Assembly: GCF_001690195.1 (NCBI RefSeq)
Contig: NZ_LZGM01000084.1
Span: forward strand, 1-64,000
Length of the DNA: 64,000 nucleotides
Direction of reading: 5' to 3'
DNA from: Gilliamella sp. wkB108
GTDB taxonomy: Bacteria; Pseudomonadota; Gammaproteobacteria; Enterobacterales; Orbaceae
The first letter of the stretch is position 1; the number at the start of each line of letters is the position of its first letter. Under the pieces are notes generated by a model. The model was not told where the DNA came from. It worked only from the letters and a program-made list of their open reading frames with translations, and did not search any database. The position numbers and the translations under genes were made by a program. Below are positions 57,121 to 64,000 of the stretch, in pieces.

Positions 57121-58851
57121 ATGCAAGCTTGTAATCAAATTGTTTTACAACATGTCGAAAAGCAGTTTGTACAAAAAAAACAATCACCAACAACTGCAAT
57201 TAAACAATTATCCATAACGATTTCAAGTCAAGGGGTAACGGGATTAGTTGGACCTGACGGAGCCGGTAAAACTACCTTACTACGTATGCTTGCCGGACTC
57301 CTTTCGCCAACACAAGGGAAAATCACGGTAGCTGGATTAAATCCGACTGAAGAGAGATCGCAATTACGTGCCATTTTAGGTTATATGCCACAAAAATTCG
57401 GTCTTTATGAAGATCTCACCGTAATAGAAAATCTTAATTTATTTGCTGACTTACGTGGTATATCCCAAAACGACCGTAAACCGCTATTTGCTAAATTACT
57501 CAAATTTACCGATCTTACCCGTTTTACCGATCGTCTATCTGGCAACTTATCCGGCGGTATGAAACAAAAATTAGGACTTGCCTGTACTTTGCTGGGTGAT
57601 CCGCAAATATTACTACTTGATGAACCGGGGGTTGGAGTAGATCCTATTTCACGGCAGGAATTATGGAACATGGTACACCAACTGGCTAAGCAAGGGATGC
57701 TGATTATCTGGAGTACTTCTTACCTTGATGAGGCTGAACAGTGCCAAAATATCTTACTCCTCAATCAAGGACAACTCATTTATCAAGGCGATCCCTCATT
57801 ACTTAACCAACAAGTAGCCAAACGAGTTTATTTACTCTCTTCGCCTTATCCACATCGCCAGTTATTACAAGCTGCACTAAAATTACCCCAAGTGAGCGAC
57901 GGCGTTATAGAAGGCGATAATATTCGATTAATCTTAAAACCGGAACAAACCATTGAGCAGGTGATCACCAAATTGCCTACTACCGACATTACTTTTATAG
58001 CAACACAAGGGCGTTTTGAAGATGCCTTTATCGATCTACTAGGTGGTATTGAAAATAAACAATCAATATTAACCAAAATCATGCCTAACGTTATAAACAC
58101 CTCCAACGATATTGTCATTGAAGCGAAAGATCTGACTCGGACTTTCGGCCGTTTTATAGCCACTGATCATGTTAATTTTGCCATTAAACGCGGAGAAATA
58201 TTCGGTTTACTAGGTCCAAATGGAGCCGGTAAATCAACTACCTTTAAAATGATGTGCGGTTTGCTACCTATCAGTTCTGGTCAAGCGCTTGTACTGGGAT
58301 TAGATCTCAAAAAAAGTGCCACTCATGTGCGCCAGCGTATTGGTTATATGGCACAACGTTTTTCGCTGTACGATAAATTAACTGTTCAGCAAAATTTAGC
58401 TTTCTTTTCTGGTATTTATGGTCTAATGGGGCGTGAACAAACTGAACGCATCAATGAGATGATAACAGCTTTTAATTTTGAACCGATTTTAGAACAAACA
58501 CCAGAATCCTTGCCTTTAGGATTTAAACAACGTCTGGCCTTAGCCTGTGCATTGATGCATAAACCTGAAATTGTTTTCCTCGATGAACCCACTTCAGGCG
58601 TCGATCCGATCACTCGGCGCGAATTTTGGATCCATATTAATAGTTTAGTTGAAAAAGGTGTCACGGTAATGGTGACGACTCATTTCATGGATGAAGCAGA
58701 GTATTGTGATCGTATTGCATTGATTAACCGAGGTAAAGTGATTGCCTTAGGTTCACCAAGTCAACTAAAACAACAAATCAATGCCAATGCCACAATGGAG
58801 CAAACTTTTATTAAATTAGTACTTGATTCACAACAGGAGGTAACTGCATGA
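57121..58851 (+). CDS. ybhF: Dual-ATPase ABC transporter subunit (YbhF-like)
   Basis: 576 residues (E. coli YbhF 578) with two nucleotide-binding domains. First: Walker [10 protein letters not shown] near 41, signature [12 protein letters not shown] near 143, Walker [14 protein letters not shown]. Second: Walker [10 protein letters not shown] near 365, a degenerate signature [12 protein letters not shown] near 465 as in YbhF, Walker [14 protein letters not shown]. Powers the YbhS/YbhR-type permeases. Its stop overlaps the next start by four bases. Confidence 0.9.
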   Translation: MQACNQIVLQHVEKQFVQKKQSPTTAIKQLSITISSQGVTGLVGPDGAGKTTLLRMLAGLLSPTQGKITVAGLNPTEERSQLRAILGYMPQKFGLYEDLTVIENLNLFADLRGISQNDRKPLFAKLLKFTDLTRFTDRLSGNLSGGMKQKLGLACTLLGDPQILLLDEPGVGVDPISRQELWNMVHQLAKQGMLIIWSTSYLDEAEQCQNILLLNQGQLIYQGDPSLLNQQVAKRVYLLSSPYPHRQLLQAALKLPQVSDGVIEGDNIRLILKPEQTIEQVITKLPTTDITFIATQGRFEDAFIDLLGGIENKQSILTKIMPNVINTSNDIVIEAKDLTRTFGRFIATDHVNFAIKRGEIFGLLGPNGAGKSTTFKMMCGLLPISSGQALVLGLDLKKSATHVRQRIGYMAQRFSLYDKLTVQQNLAFFSGIYGLMGREQTERINEMITAFNFEPILEQTPESLPLGFKQRLALACALMHKPEIVFLDEPTSGVDPITRREFWIHINSLVEKGVTVMVTTHFMDEAEYCDRIALINRGKVIALGSPSQLKQQINANATMEQTFIKLVLDSQQEVTA

Positions 58852-59966
58852 TATTTTCGTTGCCTCGCACAGTTACACTATGTAAAAAAGAGCTAAAACA
58901 AATTATTCGTGATCCAAGTAGCTGGCTCATTGCTGTAGTTATTCCTTTATTATTACTGTTCCTTTTTGGTTACGGTATTAGTTTGGATTCAAACAAAGTA
59001 CGCATAGGTGTGTTAATTGAACAACAGAGCCAGTCAGCAAATGATTTTGTACAAGTATTAAATGGTTCACCCTATATTGAACCAATATTTGATAGCAATC
59101 GACAAAATTTATCAGCAAAATTAAGTAGTGGAGATATTCGAGGCATTGTCATCATTCCAGTAAATTTTGCCCAACAAATGCAAACTCAACAAGCCAAAAT
59201 TCAACTGATAACTGACGGTAGCGAACCCAATACGGCCAATTTTGTGCAGGGTTATCTATCAGGAATTTGGCAGATTTGGTTGCAACAACAAGGCCAAAAT
59301 CAGCTCATTCATCCAACTGCAAGCATTGATATAAATTCACATGTTTGGTTTAACTCAGCTGCGATTAGTAAAAACTTTATTCTGCCGGGCGCAATTACGA
59401 TCATTATGACGGTTATTGGCTCAATTTTAACTTCTTTGGTCATTGCTCGGGAATGGGAGCGTGGCACAATGGAAGCATTACTCTCCACACCTATGACCAA
59501 ACTTGAATTCATTCTTTCTAAACTAATCCCCTATTACTTATTAGGGTTAGTTGCCTTAGTTATCTGTTTTTTGGTAACAGTATTTATATTAAATGTACCG
59601 TTTCGAGGAAAGGTGACGCTATTATTCATTTTAAGTAGTCTATTTTTATTTGTGATTTTAGGATTAGGTTTACTTATTTCTACTATTGCACGTAATCAAT
59701 TTAATGCTGCCATGATCGCCTTAAATGTCGCTTTTTTACCTACAGTCATGCTCTCAGGGTTTATTTTTGAAATTAGTAGTATGCCGGTAGTGATTCAGAT
59801 TTTTACCTATATCATTCCAGCGCGTTACTATGTAAATATTTTACAAAACCTGTTTTTAGTCGGTGATGTTTTATCAATGTTGATTGTAAATACTGGTTTT
59901 TTACTGATGTTTATGTTGCTGTTATTTATCGCAATCCTTAAAAAAACCCGATTACAACTAGATTAA
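58848..59966 (+). CDS. ybhS: ABC-2 type permease (YbhS-like)
   Basis: 372 residues. One N-terminal helix ([18 protein letters not shown]), a ~130-residue periplasmic domain, then five C-terminal helices; the ABC-2 motif [25 protein letters not shown] near 198-222 is clear. Paired with the next gene to form the export channel. Translationally coupled to the ATPase gene (ATGA). Confidence 0.9.
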   Translation: MIFSLPRTVTLCKKELKQIIRDPSSWLIAVVIPLLLLFLFGYGISLDSNKVRIGVLIEQQSQSANDFVQVLNGSPYIEPIFDSNRQNLSAKLSSGDIRGIVIIPVNFAQQMQTQQAKIQLITDGSEPNTANFVQGYLSGIWQIWLQQQGQNQLIHPTASIDINSHVWFNSAAISKNFILPGAITIIMTVIGSILTSLVIAREWERGTMEALLSTPMTKLEFILSKLIPYYLLGLVALVICFLVTVFILNVPFRGKVTLLFILSSLFLFVILGLGLLISTIARNQFNAAMIALNVAFLPTVMLSGFIFEISSMPVVIQIFTYIIPARYYVNILQNLFLVGDVLSMLIVNTGFLLMFMLLLFIAILKKTRLQLD

Positions 59967-59982
59967 GGTAAGGCCGGAGACT

Positions 59983-61098
59983 ATGTTAAATTTCATCAAA
60001 AATACTACTTATTACCGCACATTGACCTTAATCAAAAAGGAGTTGGCGCTATTATGGCAAGATAAACAGACTCGAATTATTTTAATCATGCCGGTTTTAC
60101 TACAAATTTTTATCTTTCCTTTTGCAGCAACGCTTGACGTTACTAATGCAACTATTGCAGTATTCAGACCAAATATTGATGAACCAAGTACCGAACTGAT
60201 TCATCGTCTCTCGCATGCTAATAGTTTTTCAAAAGTACTAGTATTAGACTCACAGTTAGCCATTAACGATACCATTAATCATCAAAGAGCCTTATTAGTC
60301 GTGCAATTTCCGGATGATTTTTCGCGTAAATTACTCAATGGGCAATCGCCCCAAATACAGGTTATTTTAGACGGTCGTAAGTCTAACAGTGCGCAAATTG
60401 CGGCCAATTATGTTCAACAAATTATTATGCAGTATCAGCAACAACGCCTAGATCAGACTAATAATGGTTTAATTGTACGTCATCGATTTAATAGTAATTT
60501 AGATTATAAATATTTTATTTTGCCGTCCTTAGTTGCATTAATTACCACCATTGGTGTAATGATTGTTACCTCATTATCTGTTGCCCGTGAGCGTGAACAA
60601 GGCACGCTTGACCAATTACGCATTTCGCCCTTAGCAACTTGGCAAATTTTTATTGGCAAAGCTATGCCGGCGATTATTGTTGCCACCTTACAAGGTAGTG
60701 CTATACTTATTGCCAGTATCTTCATTTATCAAATTCCATTTCAAGGCTCTTTGTTATACTACTATCTTTGCATCATGAGTTATGGCTTATCATTAGTAGG
60801 ATTTGGATTATTTATTTCGGCACTCTGTTCAACCCAACAACAGGCATTTATTGGTATTATCACCTTTATGGTACCTGCCATTTTATTATCGGGATTTATA
60901 GCACCAATCGAAAATATGCCCTTATTTTTACGTTATATAACTGAACTCAATCCGGTTCGTCACTTTATTGAACTCAGCAAACAGATTTATCTGAAAGATG
61001 TTAGTTTTACGGTTATTTGGTCTAGTTTAGGTAAACTGTATGCCATTACAATTTTAATGGGTAGTATTAGTTATTATTTATTTAAAAAATATATATGA
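59983..61098 (+). CDS. ybhR: ABC-2 type permease (YbhR-like)
   Basis: 371 residues with the same layout as its neighbour: N-terminal helix ([17 protein letters not shown]), periplasmic domain, five C-terminal helices, and the ABC-2 motif [25 protein letters not shown] near 200-225. With YbhG/F/S-type partners it should make an exporter of drugs such as cationic compounds (known for E. coli YbhGFSR). Last gene of the operon; a dispersed repeat and a hairpin follow. Confidence 0.9.
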   Translation: MLNFIKNTTYYRTLTLIKKELALLWQDKQTRIILIMPVLLQIFIFPFAATLDVTNATIAVFRPNIDEPSTELIHRLSHANSFSKVLVLDSQLAINDTINHQRALLVVQFPDDFSRKLLNGQSPQIQVILDGRKSNSAQIAANYVQQIIMQYQQQRLDQTNNGLIVRHRFNSNLDYKYFILPSLVALITTIGVMIVTSLSVAREREQGTLDQLRISPLATWQIFIGKAMPAIIVATLQGSAILIASIFIYQIPFQGSLLYYYLCIMSYGLSLVGFGLFISALCSTQQQAFIGIITFMVPAILLSGFIAPIENMPLFLRYITELNPVRHFIELSKQIYLKDVSFTVIWSSLGKLYAITILMGSISYYLFKKYI

Positions 61099-61120
61099 TA
61101 CGCTATGTTACTGTCATATT

Positions 61121-61160
61121 TATATTAAAACGTATAGTTAACCTGAAACTTCTTGACAAG
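61121..61160 (+). repeat. Dispersed intergenic element, copy 6
   Basis: Reads TATTAAAACGTATAG then TTAACCTGAAACTTCTTG, 23 bp after the last efflux gene and in the same orientation. Confidence 0.75.
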
Positions 61161-61194
61161 ATAAATTTAATCTGCTCTCAATTTTTCCCGGCAT

Positions 61195-61239
61195 AAAAAT
61201 TTCGCCCTGTTACGCTACGCTTCACCGGACGAAATTTTT
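61195..61239. repeat. Hairpin element, copy A
   Basis: AAAAATTTCG and CGAAATTTTT bracket an inner imperfect hairpin (CCCTGTTACGCTACGCTT, CACCGG). The same plan and much of the sequence recur at 63890. It may end the efflux operon transcript (T-run present both ways) while also being a mobile or repeated element. Confidence 0.65.
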
Positions 61240-61317
61240 AGAGAAGTCCGCAAATAAACTTAACTTCAATTGCCAATAGATACTTGTTTAAGTACCATTA
61301 CACTAACATAAACCCTT

Positions 61318-61755
61318 TTACTCACTAAGTGGCAAATTTAAATTCTCATCTAACCCTTTTTCTGGAAAGGTGATTTGTCGAGTTTTCTTGCAGGTAACTT
61401 TATTAGTACTATTCATTATTTGTTCCGCTTGTAATAACTCATTTAATTGCGTGGTATACCAAGCTTTATAATTAGCTAGATCTACTTGCCAATTTCCTTT
61501 AATTTCATAACCATAAGATTGTTTTAACAACTGTGTAGCGTAACGTTTTTCTAACACCAAAATAGGCAATCCTGCTCTAAGCACCATTAAATTATCAAGT
61601 TTTTTATAACGATAACCACACACTTTAACGCCAAGTTTTAATTCAGTTATTGCCAAATATAACGATACTCCAAATAACTGTGCAAATACTCCTTCGCGAA
61701 AGAAGTAAATACTATCACAACACTGGCTCTGTTTTAATTTCTGCTCTATATTCAT
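61318..61755 (-). CDS. MutS domain I-like small protein (possible DGR accessory, MSL)
   Basis: 145 residues. The centre reads like the N-terminal mismatch-recognition domain of MutS: IYFFREGVFAQLFGVSLYLAI (MutS: FFR-x-G-x-FYELF), then a strand, then VLRAGLPILVLEKRYATQLL (MutS: AGIPYHALENYLAKLL-like). The Phe-x-Glu mismatch motif is FAQ here, so mismatch reading by that pair is not expected. No ATPase domain follows. MutS-like small proteins (MSL) are reported accessory genes of diversity-generating retroelements. It lies 126 bp after a candidate DGR target gene on the same strand. The MutS similarity is by eye; the DGR role is inference. Confidence 0.5.
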   Translation of the reverse strand: MNIEQKLKQSQCCDSIYFFREGVFAQLFGVSLYLAITELKLGVKVCGYRYKKLDNLMVLRAGLPILVLEKRYATQLLKQSYGYEIKGNWQVDLANYKAWYTTQLNELLQAEQIMNSTNKVTCKKTRQITFPEKGLDENLNLPLSE

Positions 61756-61881
61756 AACTGATCCAATCTGTTTAATTTATTCGTTCGGTATTATTTTACT
61801 CACCTATAACCAATACCCTTAAGTTAACTCAAATACTCTTTGAGGTTAAAACTAGTGATCTTTAACTCTAATACTACTTTG

Positions 61882-63684
<1,803 letters not shown>

Positions 63685-63882
63685 TTGTATTTTAACATAT
63701 TATTATTCCTTTGTCAGGGCATCCGATTGTTTTATTTTGAAAATTTATAATCGTTATATACAGTAGAGTATAAATAACTTACACAAATTTAGCAAATGCA
63801 ACTTTTAATGATTCGTGAAATTTTATAAAGTAACTGGTAAATGTCAGCTCTATATAAATCACCACAATATAGAGCTTAAAAT

Positions 63883-64000
63883 TTAATCAAAAAAATTGCT
63901 CCCAGTACGCTTCGCATTACTGGATGCAATTTTTTGCTGCAAACGCAAGATAAATTCATACTCTGTTTCCAGTGGGTATTTTCCTTTACGCCAACCACAT
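63883..64000 (-). CDS. C-terminal end of an unidentified protein (cut by window edge)
   Basis: A minus-strand frame enters from beyond the window and ends at TAA (63883-63885). The visible 38 residues include CGWRKGKYPLETEYEF and ILRLQQKIASSNAKRTG, ending SNFFD. The last ~15 codons coincide with the hairpin element at 63890-63935. I recognise no family in so short a piece. It is upstream of the phase-variable gene on the same strand, with the 199-bp gap 63684-63882 holding that gene's start region. Confidence 0.45.
   Translation of the reverse strand, partial: CGWRKGKYPLETEYEFILRLQQKIASSNAKRTGSNFFD
63890..63935. repeat. Hairpin element, copy B
   Basis: AAAAAATTGC and GCAATTTTTT form the outer 10-bp stem; inside, CCAGTA pairs with TACTGG around CGCTTCGCAT. 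It is closely related to the element at 61195, sharing the TACGCT-(A/T)-CGC core and CCC/GG arms. It overlaps the end of the partial gene at the window edge. Confidence 0.65.

Noticed and set aside
57121-58851. Frame fusion of two separate ATPase genes
   Set aside because: Two nucleotide-binding domains in one chain are normal for YbhF-type proteins and the length matches.

Overview
The window is AT-rich bacterial chromosome from a gammaproteobacterium close to the enterics. Gene order repeatedly matches Escherichia coli (aroA-cmk-rpsA-ihfB-ycaI-lpxK-ycaR-kdsB; lonH/ycbZ-fabA; pilT-like/yggS/yggT; ycgN-ycgL; ybhG-F-S-R), while base composition and the accessory genes suggest a small, host-associated lineage. 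The closest fit I can propose is the Orbaceae (Gilliamella, Frischella, Orbus). That placement is inference; no rRNA or tRNA gene was seen.

Layout. 1-5.3 kb is an accessory island on the minus strand: a large peptidoglycan-hydrolase protein that looks like a type VI secretion effector (split M23-like domain plus C-terminal GH19/lysozyme-like domain), a probable secreted immunity partner directly behind it, a decayed fragment of a second copy of the effector, and a Sel1-repeat/MORN-like protein. 5.4-8.2 kb holds a LysR regulator divergent from a HAD phosphatase, a gene fragment without a convincing start, and a 109-bp tandem repeat. 8.3-16 kb is the pyruvate dehydrogenase operon (aceE-aceF-lpdA) divergent from lipB-lipA, so the lipoate-dependent complex and the lipoate-making enzymes share one intergenic region, which contains a perfect FNR-type palindrome. 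16-34.5 kb is mostly conserved core: lapC/yejM, lonH, fabA, an MFS transporter, a secreted nuclease, a cold-shock protein, proC, a lone pilT-like ATPase, yggS, yggT, ycgN, ycgL, glk, corA, ssb, marC, kdsB, ycaR and lpxK. 34.6-42.4 kb is comEC, ihfB, rpsA, cmk, aroA and an XRE regulator; compared with E. coli, msbA and ycaQ are missing from this cluster. 42.4-50.6 kb has a pitrilysin-type protease, prfC, ilvY (without ilvC beside it) and a 3-hydroxybutyrate-oligomer-hydrolase-like protein whose presumed nucleophile looks altered. 50.7-61.1 kb has acpH, a siderophore-interacting reductase, fsaA divergent from an AraC regulator around a perfect CRP site, a LysR/DUF4865 pair, and a MarR-headed YbhGFSR-type drug efflux operon.

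61.1-64 kb is a second accessory region: a 600-residue secreted protein with a C-terminal C-type-lectin/FGE-like fold, followed by a small protein resembling MutS domain I. This is the pairing expected for a diversity-generating retroelement (DGR) target and its MSL accessory gene, although no reverse transcriptase or template repeat lies in the window. The 5' end of the target gene carries thirteen perfect TGGC tetranucleotide repeats. From the ATG that has a good Shine-Dalgarno sequence, the gene is out of frame at 13 copies and would be in frame at 11 or 14, so it looks phase-variable and OFF in this sequence.

Across the window I also find at least six copies of a conserved ~40-bp intergenic element, four of them lying after a gene's 3' end in the same orientation as that gene, and two copies of a ~45-bp hairpin near the right end.
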